From positions 1-64,000 of the forward strand of contig JAHEFK010000001.1 in the NCBI GenBank assembly GCA_024640225.1: a DNA stretch of 64,000 nucleotides, read 5' to 3'. The stretch is from Bacteroidota bacterium (GTDB lineage Bacteria > Bacteroidota > Bacteroidia > Chitinophagales > Chitinophagaceae). The notes under the pieces were generated by a model. That model saw only the letters and a list, made by a program, of their open reading frames with translations. It searched no databases and had not been told where the DNA came from. The position numbers and the translations under genes are program-made. Below, in pieces: positions 27,336 to 36,900 of the stretch. The stretch's first letter is position 1; each line of letters opens with the position of its first letter.

Positions 27336-27361
27336 AATACTAACGGGTTTAAATAAAAAAA

Positions 27362-28087
27362 TTAAAGGGTACTTAATTGTCTTTTATATAACTGAATGGT
27401 GTTTTCTAATCCTAAATAAATAGCATCTGCTATGAGTGCGTGCCCAATTGAAACCTCAAGCAATGTTGGTATTTCTTTTTTTAAAAAAGCTAAATTATGT
27501 AAATCTAAATCATGCCCGGCATTAATACCTATGCCTAATTGGTCTGCTTTTAATGCACACAATTTATAGTTTGCTATAGCCTTTTTGGGATCAATTAAAA
27601 AATCTTTTGCATATTGCTCCGTATATAATTCTATTCGATCCGTTTGTATGTCTTTGGCAGCTTGTATTTGTTCTTCAATTGGATCTACAAAAATGGAAAC
27701 ACGAATATTATGTTTTTTGAAAAGACATATAAAGGAGGACAATAAGTTGGCATTTTCAATAATATTCCAACCATGATTCGACGTTAATTGATTTGTAGCA
27801 TCTGGCACCAATGTAACTTGTGCCGGTTTATTGTCTAGTACTAGTTGAACAAATTTATCTTCAAGAGGATTGCCTTCTATATTAAACTCTGTAGTGAGCA
27901 CATTTTTTAAATCATAAACATCTTTATAAGTAATATGGCGTTCGTCAGGACGGGGATGCACGGTTATTCCATCTGCGCCAAATAATTCACAATCCATGGC
28001 TGTTTTAACAACATTGGGATTATTATGACCTCTACTATTCCTTAGGGTTGCTATTTTATTGATATTAACGGAAAGCTTAGTAATCAT
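27362..28087 (-). CDS. pdxJ: Pyridoxine 5'-phosphate synthase
   Basis: Cytoplasmic TIM-barrel enzyme that condenses 3-amino-2-oxopropyl phosphate with deoxyxylulose 5-phosphate to give pyridoxine 5'-phosphate (vitamin B6). The start is ATG 28087 (241 residues), giving the family N-terminus MITKLSVNINKIATLRNSRG; a TTG six codons upstream overlaps the -7 box and is not credible. Conserved motifs are GADGITVHPRPDERHI, which carries the catalytic and phosphate-binding His/Arg, and LGINAGHDLDLHNL near the C-terminus (INAGHDL holds the catalytic His). The gene has its own promoter and is followed after 26 bases by the PKD adhesin gene. Confidence 0.97.
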   Translation of the reverse strand: MITKLSVNINKIATLRNSRGHNNPNVVKTAMDCELFGADGITVHPRPDERHITYKDVYDLKNVLTTEFNIEGNPLEDKFVQLVLDNKPAQVTLVPDATNQLTSNHGWNIIENANLLSSFICLFKKHNIRVSIFVDPIEEQIQAAKDIQTDRIELYTEQYAKDFLIDPKKAIANYKLCALKADQLGIGINAGHDLDLHNLAFLKKEIPTLLEVSIGHALIADAIYLGLENTIQLYKRQLSTL

Positions 28088-28102
28088 ACAGCATATTCTA
28101 CA

Positions 28103-28110
28103 CAAATGTA
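28103..28110 (-). promoter_or_regulatory. -7 box of pdxJ
   Basis: On the minus strand this reads TACATTTG, a perfect TAnnTTTG match, 15 bases before the ATG at 28087. The predicted leader is about 10 bases. It may also drive the PKD adhesin and porP-like genes. Confidence 0.6.
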
Positions 28111-28179
28111 ATTATTAAATTTTAAATTTATTGTGCAATTGATTTAATTAATCATTATTTTCAATTTTAATGCAGTAAA

Positions 28180-29802
28180 ATGTTGCGACGATTCCTACCG
28201 TTTTTATTTTCATGTCTGTTGTTATGTATAGCAGCTTGTAATACAATCGACGAAAAAGCCTATGATCACACTTTTAGAATGAATTTAGGGGGAGGTTTAC
28301 ATTCACTTGATCCCGCCTTTTCAAAAGACTTATCTACCATGTGGTGTGCGCAGCTTTTGTACAATACCTTAGTAGAAACAGATAGCAATTTGCAATTAAA
28401 AGCGAGTATAGCTCATGCATGGTCGGTAGATGCAAGTCAGCTAAATTATACTTTTCATCTTCGTCAAAATATTTATTTTCATCAGCACCCCCTTTTCCCT
28501 AAGCACCAAGCTAGAAAATTAGTAGCTAGTGATGTGGTGTTTAGTTTTAAGCGTTTGATTGATCCAACATTAGCATCACCAGGCGCTTGGATATTCAATG
28601 ATAAAGTAACAGCAGATAATCCTTTTGAAGCGCTTAACGATAGCACCTTTATAATCCATTTAAAACAACCTTTTCAGCCCTTGTTGCATATGTTGAGTAT
28701 GCCCTATTGTAGCATTGTTCCCTATGAGGTTGTTAACTATTATAAAGAAGATTTTAGAAGTCACCCTTGTGGCACTGGCCCATTTCAACTCATTAGTTGG
28801 GATGAGGGTGCCAATTTGCTAATGCATAAAAATCCTATTTATTGGGAGTATGAAAATGGGCGACGCTTACCATATTTAAGTGGTGTACAACTGTCTTTTT
28901 TTGATGCTAAGGCCACAGAGTTTTTATTATTTATGCAACACAAGTTGGATTTTGTAAATAGTATCGATGCTTCTTTTAAAGATCTTGTTTTTTATAAAAA
29001 TGGTTTATTAAAACCTTCGTTTCAAAAACAATTTAATCTTCAAAAGGCAACCTATATTAATACAGAATATATCGGCTTTTTATTAGATACATCTTCCTCT
29101 GTTTTGAAAAACAATCCACTGAAAATAAAGCAGTACCGACAAGCTATTAATTATGCTATCGATAGAAATAAAGTGCTTACTAATTTCAGAAATGGAATAG
29201 GTGTAGCAGCTACAAAAGGATTTATACCTAAAGGAATGCCTGGTTATTTTGAAGATGCTCAATATGGTTATCATTATCAACCAGAAAAAGCGAAGCAGCT
29301 TTTGGCACAGATTGGTTTTGATAAAAAAGGGAATGCTCCACCAATTACAATTTATACACCAGATAATTATGCCGATATTGTAAATTTCATTGCAAAGGAA
29401 TTGAAAGATGTTGGTATACCTGTTGTTGTAGAGGTGATGCAGGCGTCTATATTAAAACAACAAATGAGTGCCGGAGAACTGCCTATGTTTAGGGCGCAAT
29501 GGATTGGTGACTATCCTGATGCGGAAACCTTTTTAGCTGTTTTTTTATCTTCGATGCCGGCGCCTCCTAATTATACAAGGTTTAAGAATAAACAGTTTGA
29601 TAATTGGTATAAACAAGCTATGCAACTTGTAGGTGCTGCTCGCCTGGCGCTGTATCGTAAAATGGATAGCCTAATGATAGAAGAAGCGCCCGTTATTCCT
29701 TTGTTTTATGATGAATATGTACATCTTTACCAAAAGAATATATTTGGATTAAGAAGCAATGCTATGAATCGAATTGATTTGAAAAGGGTACAAAAGAACT
29801 AG
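28180..29802 (+). CDS. Peptide/solute-binding lipoprotein, ABC transporter family 5
   Basis: Periplasmic substrate-binding protein of 540 residues in the SBP_bac_5 family (DppA/OppA-like). A lipoprotein signal ends in IAAC with Cys20, suggesting membrane anchoring. The family signature is present: SLDPAFSKDLSTMWCAQLLY, LVASDVVFSFKRLIDP, HPCGTGPFQLISWDEG and VLTNFRNGIGVAATKGFIPK. Homologues bind di- or oligopeptides or other small solutes. No ABC permease or ATPase genes lie next to it, so it is either an orphan binding protein or works with a transporter elsewhere. Its stop codon directly abuts that of the convergent TPR gene. Confidence 0.92.
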   Translation: MLRRFLPFLFSCLLLCIAACNTIDEKAYDHTFRMNLGGGLHSLDPAFSKDLSTMWCAQLLYNTLVETDSNLQLKASIAHAWSVDASQLNYTFHLRQNIYFHQHPLFPKHQARKLVASDVVFSFKRLIDPTLASPGAWIFNDKVTADNPFEALNDSTFIIHLKQPFQPLLHMLSMPYCSIVPYEVVNYYKEDFRSHPCGTGPFQLISWDEGANLLMHKNPIYWEYENGRRLPYLSGVQLSFFDAKATEFLLFMQHKLDFVNSIDASFKDLVFYKNGLLKPSFQKQFNLQKATYINTEYIGFLLDTSSSVLKNNPLKIKQYRQAINYAIDRNKVLTNFRNGIGVAATKGFIPKGMPGYFEDAQYGYHYQPEKAKQLLAQIGFDKKGNAPPITIYTPDNYADIVNFIAKELKDVGIPVVVEVMQASILKQQMSAGELPMFRAQWIGDYPDAETFLAVFLSSMPAPPNYTRFKNKQFDNWYKQAMQLVGAARLALYRKMDSLMIEEAPVIPLFYDEYVHLYQKNIFGLRSNAMNRIDLKRVQKN

Positions 29803-31224
29803 TTATTTTTTTCTTTTGTAGGTAGCTATTAATTCACTAACATTATTTCTTCTAATTAAATCAGCATCTAAGCTTAAAAAATTAGCCACTTTTTGTGGCG
29901 CATTTTTCAGTCCGATTTCTAATTTTTTTAAGGCATCTTTCGATTTTCCAATGGCAAATAAACAAGCTGCTTGTAAATAATAAAACTCTGGTTTGGGCCC
30001 ACAATGTTCTTTCGCTATTTCTAACTGTAGCAAGGCATCTTCAAAAAGTTTGCTGGTATATAAGCTTTTAATGAGGGCAATCCATGTAGTCTTAATATTA
30101 GGTTTTATACGAACGGCATTGAGATAGCAAATGACCGCTTCATTGGGGATGTTCATATGCATCAAGCAATTCCCAATGGCCATATTATATTGTGCATTGT
30201 TCGTATCTAAATGTAAGGAAACGGCAAAGGCTTTAGCCGCTTTTTCCCATTGATGCTCGCGGGTATAGGTTTCTCCAATTTTGAAAAATATACTAGCATC
30301 TTTAGGATTCAACAAAGAGGCTTGTCGGTAATAATAGCGTGCTTTTTGAAATAATTTTTTCTTTTCCCAGCAATGGCCAATAGCTTCAAAAATGATGTCT
30401 TCTGGTTGTGCGATTTCAATATGTTTTTCTAAAACTTCAATAGCTTTGTCGAACCATTTCAAACGCATAAAGGCATCGGCCATATTACGATATGCAAATT
30501 CAAACTTGTCATCTATTGCTATGCAATACTCGTAAGCATCGGCACTTTTTTCATACAGACGTAGTCCTTGATAGGCAGCACCTAAATTAAACCAAGCAGT
30601 TGCATTATACGGATCTTTGTCGCATAACTCGGTATGCAATTCCACACTTTCTTCTAATTGCTTAGTAAAATCTGCCCAAAAGCAAATTTTCTGTAAGGCC
30701 TCTTCGTTTCTACTGTCTATTTTTACGACTCTTTTTAAGGTAGCAAAAACAGCTTCAAATTCTTCCGCTTCATCATATACATCTGAAAGCTCCATTAAGA
30801 GCTCTATTTGATCTTTCTTTCCAAAATGAGCAATATTTTGTTCTAACCAATCGGCTGCCTGTTGGTATTTGAGTTGATTTAAATATATGTCTGCGCGTAA
30901 TAATACTGCACTAACATTTTTTTGATCTAAACGATCTAAATCGTCTAGTACTTGTAAGGCTTGTCCATAACGTTGTAATTGTGCTAGTATTTCTGCTTTA
31001 AATTGTAGGATTGCACTCGAATATGGAAAGAAACCTAAGGCTATTTCACAAGCTTCTAAGCCATCCATTTCTTTTGAGTTGAAAATAAAGTAATCAATGA
31101 TTTCTTCGAAATCATCTTCATCTAATGAAATCCTTGATTGGCCATTTTTAATAGCCATATAGTCTTGGAGTAATTGCTCTAAACTTTTTCCTTCTCCTTC
31201 TATAAAATCGTCATCATCAAACAT
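29803..31224 (-). CDS. Tetratricopeptide repeat protein
   Basis: A 473-residue protein from ATG 31224 (a TTG two codons upstream is less likely), starting MFDDDDFIEGEGKSLEQLL. From about residue 45 to 450 it consists of consecutive TPR helix pairs, such as ATAWFNLGAAYQGLRLYEKS and FAYRNMADAFMRLKWFDKAI. There is no signal peptide, so it is probably a cytoplasmic scaffold. No enzymatic domain is seen, and the partner is unknown. It does not overlap the convergent binding-protein gene, but the stop codons touch and there is no terminator between them. Confidence 0.88.
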   Translation of the reverse strand: MFDDDDFIEGEGKSLEQLLQDYMAIKNGQSRISLDEDDFEEIIDYFIFNSKEMDGLEACEIALGFFPYSSAILQFKAEILAQLQRYGQALQVLDDLDRLDQKNVSAVLLRADIYLNQLKYQQAADWLEQNIAHFGKKDQIELLMELSDVYDEAEEFEAVFATLKRVVKIDSRNEEALQKICFWADFTKQLEESVELHTELCDKDPYNATAWFNLGAAYQGLRLYEKSADAYEYCIAIDDKFEFAYRNMADAFMRLKWFDKAIEVLEKHIEIAQPEDIIFEAIGHCWEKKKLFQKARYYYRQASLLNPKDASIFFKIGETYTREHQWEKAAKAFAVSLHLDTNNAQYNMAIGNCLMHMNIPNEAVICYLNAVRIKPNIKTTWIALIKSLYTSKLFEDALLQLEIAKEHCGPKPEFYYLQAACLFAIGKSKDALKKLEIGLKNAPQKVANFLSLDADLIRRNNVSELIATYKRKK

Positions 31225-31296
31225 GGGCAATCGTTTTAATAAAAATAAATCATAAAATAGGATTTACCTTTTTTAACTTAAAATAGTTATCAACAT

Positions 31297-31671
31297 TTAT
31301 TCTGTTACAGGCAAGTAAATGGTTTGGGCTGTTTCGGTTTCAATGGTATACGGTATGCCTCCTTTTACCGTCTGCATAATGCTTGTGTCTATGCCGATAC
31401 CATAAATATAATAATCTCCTTTTGTGAGTTCTGTAAATACAGCTGTTGGAATACCATTTTGCAAGATAGTTTGTACCGAATCATCATAGTAGGCTGGTGT
31501 ATTTTTAGTGTTGTATTTTATATACACTTTGCTATTGGCAATATTCAATCCATGATGCTGTGGAGTAATAGATAAGGTGGCATGTCCACCTTTGCCTGCA
31601 AGGGTTTCTTCTTTTCTACAAGCTACAATTCCAATGAAGCTAATAAAGAGTATCATATAATGGAGTTTCAT
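31297..31671 (-). CDS. Small predicted lipoprotein, function unknown
   Basis: A 124-residue protein started at ATG 31671 with a lipoprotein signal MKLHYMILFISFIGIVACRK (Cys18, lipobox IVAC). An ATG six codons upstream (31689) overlaps a TAACTTTA box (31689-31696, minus strand) that may be the -7 element, so the downstream start is preferred. The mature part resembles a beta-sandwich, with HATLSITPQHHGLNIANSKV and DYYIYGIGIDTSIM. I recognise no family. It lies between the TPR and GHL10 genes on the same strand. Confidence 0.72.
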   Translation of the reverse strand: MKLHYMILFISFIGIVACRKEETLAGKGGHATLSITPQHHGLNIANSKVYIKYNTKNTPAYYDDSVQTILQNGIPTAVFTELTKGDYYIYGIGIDTSIMQTVKGGIPYTIETETAQTIYLPVTE

Positions 31672-31731
31672 AGGCTTATCATTTGGCATAAAGTTAGTGT
31701 TTAATTTAATTGTAAAAATGTTAAACTATCA

Positions 31732-33240
31732 TTACCAAGATAGATTACTTGCTTTACTTTCATTCCAATTTCTATCTAAAGCGCTTACACAATAAACATC
31801 ACTTGCGTCATGCATTAAATCGTCTTTAAATTCTTTTTCTTTAGTTATCGCTATAAGATGTTCATTATCTTGAATAGTTATGGGTTCGTTTTTCTTAAAT
31901 CGATATACTGCAAATCGAATTTGTTCTTTTGAAGCATTCGCATGCTCCCAGGCAATAACTTTACTATGATGTATTGTTTGCGATTTTTTAATGACAGGAA
32001 TTTCGGGTGCTATAGCATCAAGCCAAGACATGTTTGGAACAAAGGCGATACTGGGATTGGCTGTTTGGGCAATTGCATTAACTACCATTGGATTTAATTT
32101 GTCGAAACAAGAAAGACTATAAAAAGAAAAACCGCCATTACTTGTTTCTTTACGAATGCATGTAATTTCATTTTTTAATTCTGCTTCCGTTGCCCAAACC
32201 CCTTTACCATTCACCATTCTATATACGCCTAAACCATAATACATGTGCCGTTGGTATTTGTGGTTTTCCCACCAAGGTAATAATACTTCAAAGGCTGCAG
32301 CTTTATGGTGTATTTCCCAATATAGTTGCGGTAGTGCATAGTCGATCCATTCTTTTTCCATCCACAAACGGATATCCGCGTATAGATCGTCAAAACAGGT
32401 TTGTCCACCTCTAGTAGCCGATCCTTCAGGATCTACAGAAGCGTTTCTCCATACCCCAAAGGGACTAATACCTAATTTGCAATAGGGTTTTATTTTTTTT
32501 ATTTCTTTGTTGAGTGACTTAACAAAAGTGGAAACGTTTTGTCGGCGCCAATCGTGACGATTAAGCTGTTCTGGATTGTAACTATGGTATGCTGCTGCAT
32601 CATTAAATTCTACATTAGCGATTCGGTAAGGATAAAAATAATCATCTAAGTGCACCGCATCAATATCATATTTACGCACCACTTCTAACATCACATCTTG
32701 AATGTAATTGCGAACAGCGGGAATACCTGGATTAAAATAGGATTTACCGCCATAATTGACTACCCAATCTTTATGTTGTTTAGTGGCGTGATTGCTCGGA
32801 TTGGCATTTTTAGTAGCATCCGTTAAGGCTCTAAAGGGATTAAACCATGCATGAAATTCTATATTTCGTTTATGTGTTTCTTCAATCATAAAAGCCAAAA
32901 CATCATAATAAGGATTAGGTGCTTGGCCAATTTTACCTGTAAGAAAGCGCGACCAGGGTTCAAAACTGCTTGGATAAAAGGCATCTGCAGCGGGTCTTAT
33001 TTGAACGATAGCAACATTACATCCTAATTGCACCAATTGATCTAAGCGTTTTATAAATTCGCTCTGTTGCTGTTGTGTACTTAATCCTGGTTTAGATGGC
33101 CAATCTATATTAGAGACGGTTGCAATCCACGCCGCTCTAAATTCGTATTTAGGAAAGGCTTGCTTTGCAATTAGGCTGTTTGCACAAACAAGCAATAATA
33201 AGATTATGAAAAGTTGATTTTTAAATTTTTGTATCGACAT
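31732..33240 (-). CDS. Family 10-like glycoside hydrolase (GHL10/DUF187)
   Basis: Exported TIM-barrel hydrolase-like protein of 502 residues. A Sec signal peptide covers about residues 1-25 (IILLLLVCANSLIA). The GHL10 domain begins at EFRAAWIATVSNIDWPSKPG and includes NVAIVQIRPAADAFYPS, IEFHAWFNPFRAL, YDIDAVHLDDYFYP, KLGISPFGVWRN and WIDYALPQLYWEI, as in the DUF187/YngK family. This family is thought to act on glycans, and some members on peptidoglycan-related or glucosaminoglycan substrates; the substrate here is unknown. A C-terminal beta-rich, fibronectin-like segment of about 100 residues follows. A perfect -7 box sits four bases before the ATG, so the mRNA is predicted to be leaderless. 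Confidence 0.92.
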   Translation of the reverse strand: MSIQKFKNQLFIILLLLVCANSLIAKQAFPKYEFRAAWIATVSNIDWPSKPGLSTQQQQSEFIKRLDQLVQLGCNVAIVQIRPAADAFYPSSFEPWSRFLTGKIGQAPNPYYDVLAFMIEETHKRNIEFHAWFNPFRALTDATKNANPSNHATKQHKDWVVNYGGKSYFNPGIPAVRNYIQDVMLEVVRKYDIDAVHLDDYFYPYRIANVEFNDAAAYHSYNPEQLNRHDWRRQNVSTFVKSLNKEIKKIKPYCKLGISPFGVWRNASVDPEGSATRGGQTCFDDLYADIRLWMEKEWIDYALPQLYWEIHHKAAAFEVLLPWWENHKYQRHMYYGLGVYRMVNGKGVWATEAELKNEITCIRKETSNGGFSFYSLSCFDKLNPMVVNAIAQTANPSIAFVPNMSWLDAIAPEIPVIKKSQTIHHSKVIAWEHANASKEQIRFAVYRFKKNEPITIQDNEHLIAITKEKEFKDDLMHDASDVYCVSALDRNWNESKASNLSW

Positions 33241-33244
33241 ATTG

Positions 33245-33252
33245 CAAATTTA
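33245..33252 (-). promoter_or_regulatory. -7 box of the GHL10 gene, abutting the start codon
   Basis: The minus strand reads TAAATTTG, a perfect match, and only CAAT separates it from the ATG at 33240. Transcription should start at or next to the A of the ATG. A TTG lies 16 bases upstream of the box as a possible -33 element. Confidence 0.6.
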
Positions 33253-33272
33253 CAATTTTCATTTGGAGCAAT

Positions 33273-33303
33273 AAAAAAAGCCGCAATGTATATTGCGGCT
33301 TTT
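33273..33303 (-). terminator. Rho-independent terminator after the DUF5606 gene
   Basis: A 12-bp stem AAAAGCCGCAAT / ATTGCGGCTTTT with a four-base loop is followed on the minus strand by a run of Ts. It lies between the DUF5606 stop (33322) and the GHL10 promoter. Confidence 0.88.
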
Positions 33304-33321
33304 GGTGTTTATAAATTTAAG

Positions 33322-33879
33322 TTAGTCTTCTTTTTTCTTTTTAGCAGCAGTTTTTTTAGCTGGTTTTTCTGCCGCTTCTTCACCTTCCGTTACAACTTTT
33401 TTAGCTCTTGCTTTTTTTGCTGGTTTTTCAGCTACCACAGCTGCTTCTTGCGGCGCCTCGATTGCATGGGCTGCTTCTTCAGTAGCTACTTCAAAGCTCA
33501 ATAAATTACTTGACTTTAATATTTCATACCATTTCAACATTTTTTTCATGTCGCTGATATAAACTCTTTCTAAATCAATATTAGGGTAAACAGATGAAAT
33601 ATAGTTCTTAATTTCTTCGTTGCTTGCTTTTTTATGATCTACAAGGGGCTTGCTAGCTTCTTGTTCTTTCATTTGTGAAAATAACTCACTTAATCGAATA
33701 TTTTCTTCGATGGTATAGATTTCGATACTATCTAAAGGGGTTACATTATGAAGTCTTGCAGAAATAAATTTAGTACTATTGTCCGCTAAACTTTTCACGA
33801 TAGCGCCATCGCTTTTTGTAGTTAATAATTGATATAAACCACCTAATCCTGTAATGGCTACGATTTCTCTGTATTGCAT
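33322..33879 (-). CDS. DUF5606 domain protein with lysine/alanine-rich tail
   Basis: A 185-residue cytoplasmic protein. The N-terminal 130 residues match the DUF5606 family of Bacteroidota: MQYREIVAITGLGGLYQLLT, then RLHNVTPLDSIEIYTIEENI and SSVYPNIDLERVYISDMKKM. The family's function is not known. After about residue 145 the sequence becomes low-complexity, Lys/Ala/Glu rich, with repeated KPAKK-type motifs and ending in KKKKED. This tail recalls histone-H1-like or AlgP-type tails and could bind nucleic acid, which is inference. A perfect -7 box and a terminator define it as a single-gene unit. Confidence 0.88.
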   Translation of the reverse strand: MQYREIVAITGLGGLYQLLTTKSDGAIVKSLADNSTKFISARLHNVTPLDSIEIYTIEENIRLSELFSQMKEQEASKPLVDHKKASNEEIKNYISSVYPNIDLERVYISDMKKMLKWYEILKSSNLLSFEVATEEAAHAIEAPQEAAVVAEKPAKKARAKKVVTEGEEAAEKPAKKTAAKKKKED

Positions 33880-33902
33880 AAAATTGTTCTTTTAAGTGGA
33901 TG

Positions 33903-33910
33903 CAAAAGTA
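33903..33910 (-). promoter_or_regulatory. -7 box of the DUF5606 gene
   Basis: Minus-strand TACTTTTG matches TAnnTTTG perfectly and lies 23 bases before the ATG at 33879, giving a leader of about 18 bases. Confidence 0.6.
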
Positions 33911-33957
33911 AATTAATTCTCTTAATTCTTGCTATGATTATGAATAAATATTGCTTT

Positions 33958-36900
33958 TTATCTAATTAAGGTTACGTCTCCTTTTAATTCTAAAGGCGTT
34001 GGACTCGTATTGCCACAAGTACCTTTCAGGTAATAAAAGAAGGTGCCTCCATCTTGAGGTATATCGTTATAGGTGCCATCCCACGAGTCGGTAGGATTTT
34101 TTGTGAAAAACACTTCTTGACCCCAACGGTTATAAATCGAAAAGCGTTCGATGGTAATATCGCCAACGAATTTAATTCGGAATCGATCATTATTGCCATC
34201 ATTGTTTGGAGTAAATGCATTGGGTATAAATGGCAAACAACAATTGTCGAAACGAACAGTAGCCGTAGCCGTATCTTTGCAATTGTGTGCATCTTGAACA
34301 TAGAGCACATACACGCCATTTGTCAAATTAAAAATTGACGGGTCATTAGAAAAAGGATTCCAAGTATAAGCATAGGGCTGAGTACCACCTTGTACGATAC
34401 TTACTATGCTTGCATTAGCATTGCCAACACAATTATTGTTAGTTACCTGTAATTGAATTTGCAAAGAATCTGGACTAGGTATTTGTATGAGCGTATCATG
34501 TAGGCAATTCTTACTGTCTTTTACTTTTATAGTATAAGCTCCTGCAAATAAATTACTAAAGGTATTTTGACTGGAATACAAAGTGGCAGGTACCATTAGA
34601 TAAAGATAAGAGGGCTTTCCGCCACTAGCTGCAATAGTCACTTGGCCATCTTTATAACCATAACAAGAAACGGGTGTAATAGTTACATTTGGAAAAGTTA
34701 GGGGTGGTAATTCTGTTATGGTTACGGTAGTATCTTTAATACAACCATTGGCATCTTTAATCGTTAAGGTATAGGTGCCGGCACCTATAGTTGTAAATAC
34801 ATTATTCGATCCGAAATTCACGCCATCTATGGAATAGGTATATGGAGCTATGCCCCCTGTTCCATTTACACTTGCCACCCCATCTTTATATCCAGGACAG
34901 GTAGCATTGGTTAGTGGCGCGTTAATTATTTTAATTTCGGTAGGCTGTGCAATACTAATGGTAGTGTCTTTAATACAGTTGTTATTATCACTTACGTGTA
35001 CAACATGTGTACCTGCATTTAAGCCTGTTAATATATTAGATGCCTGATATGGATTGGCATCAAATGCATAGGTATATGTAGGTGTGCCACCAGAAGCAGA
35101 GATGGTTGCCGTGCCTGAATTATCGCCAAAACATAAAACAGGAGTAGTGGTTAGGGTTATTTGAACTGGACTAGGATTAACTAAACTCACGGTGGTATCT
35201 TTTGTACATCCCTTAGAATCGATTACATGCAATACATAAGTGCCAGCTAATAAAGCCGTAAAATTATTTGTAGGTCCAAAGGTGTTGGAGTTATATGCAT
35301 AGCTATAGCCTGGTGTGCCTCCAGAACCCGTTACAAGTAGGCTACCTGTGTTACCGCCATTACAAAGCGGATTGGTTAGGGTTACTTGCACTGCTACCGG
35401 CGGAGGAGCAGTAATGGAAACAGTAGTATCCTTAATACAACCGTTTATGTCTTTTACATGAATCGTATAGCTACCCGTACTTAGATTGGAGAATACATTG
35501 CTAAGGTTATAAGTACTGGTGTTAATTGCATACGTATAAGGAGCTATGCCGGCATTGCCATTAGCAATAATAACGCCATTGCTTAATCCATTACAAGAAA
35601 TATTCGTAGTGCTTACTGTAGCGCCTACTATAATAGAATCTTGAATAGTAAGGGTAGTATCTTTGATGCAATTATTAGCATCTTTAATGTGAAGTGTATA
35701 CGTACCTGCTCCTAAATTGCTAAATATAGCCGAATTAGAATAGGCATTAGTACCAATGGCATATTGATAGGTAGGGGTGCCTCCACTTGCTGTTAATGTA
35801 ATTTTACCGGTGTTGGTACTAGAACAAATATTTTTAACAACACTAGCAGTAACTTGTAAAGGGCTAGGTTGTGTAATGCTGATAGTGGTATCTTTAATAC
35901 AGTTATTGGCATCTTTGACATGCAGCACATAGGTGCCTGCTGAAATACCTGTAAATAAAGGATTGTTACTGTAGGTACCCGTGCCAATAGCATAGGTATA
36001 AGCGGTTGTTCCACCCACTCCTCCAATAGTTATAGTACCGGTGTTTTCACCAAAACAAAGAGGCTTGGTAAAGCTTGCGGTAATTCCCAATAAAGAAGGC
36101 TGTGTTATAGTAGCTGTTGTGTCTTTACTGCAATTATTAGCATCTTTTATATGAAAGGTATAAGTGCCGGGCGCTAAATTTGAAAAAGTAGCATTGCTTC
36201 CCCAGGCATTGGTACCAATGGCGTATTGATAGGTAGGTGTGCCACCCGTAGTGCTTATGGCAACGCTTCCATTGTTGAGACCATAACAGCTTACTGGAGT
36301 AATAGCAAGTGTATTAACTAATGGGTTGGGTTGCGTAATGGTAATAAGCGTATCTAAATAGCATCCATTAACATCTTTTACATGAAATAAAAAGGTATTC
36401 GCACTGAGGTTTACATAGGTAGTAGCAGCGGTGTATATTCCACTACCTAATGCATAAGAATAGGGGCTTGTGCCACTATTGCCAACGATGCTTACGGTAC
36501 CTAAACTTTGTCCAAAACAAAGATTGTTGGTAGTGCTTACGGTAGCATGTACATTAATAGAATCTAATAAAGTAACCGTAGTATCTCTAATACAATTCAC
36601 AGCATCTTTTATATGAATAACATAGGTGCCAGAATATAAATTGGTAAAAATATTGTTGGCACTATAAGGCCCTGCACCTAAAGCATATTGATAAGGTGCG
36701 GTACCATTAAAGGCAACGATAGCTATAGCACCATTTTGAAAGGCGTTACAAGGTGGTTTGGTATAAACTATATTGCCACCGATTGGAGTTGTGTTGGGCA
36801 CCACCACTACCGTATCTTTAATACAGTTATTGGCGTCTTTTATATGAATTGTATAAGTGCCTGGAGTAAGGTTACTAAATACATTATTGCTGCCATAGGC

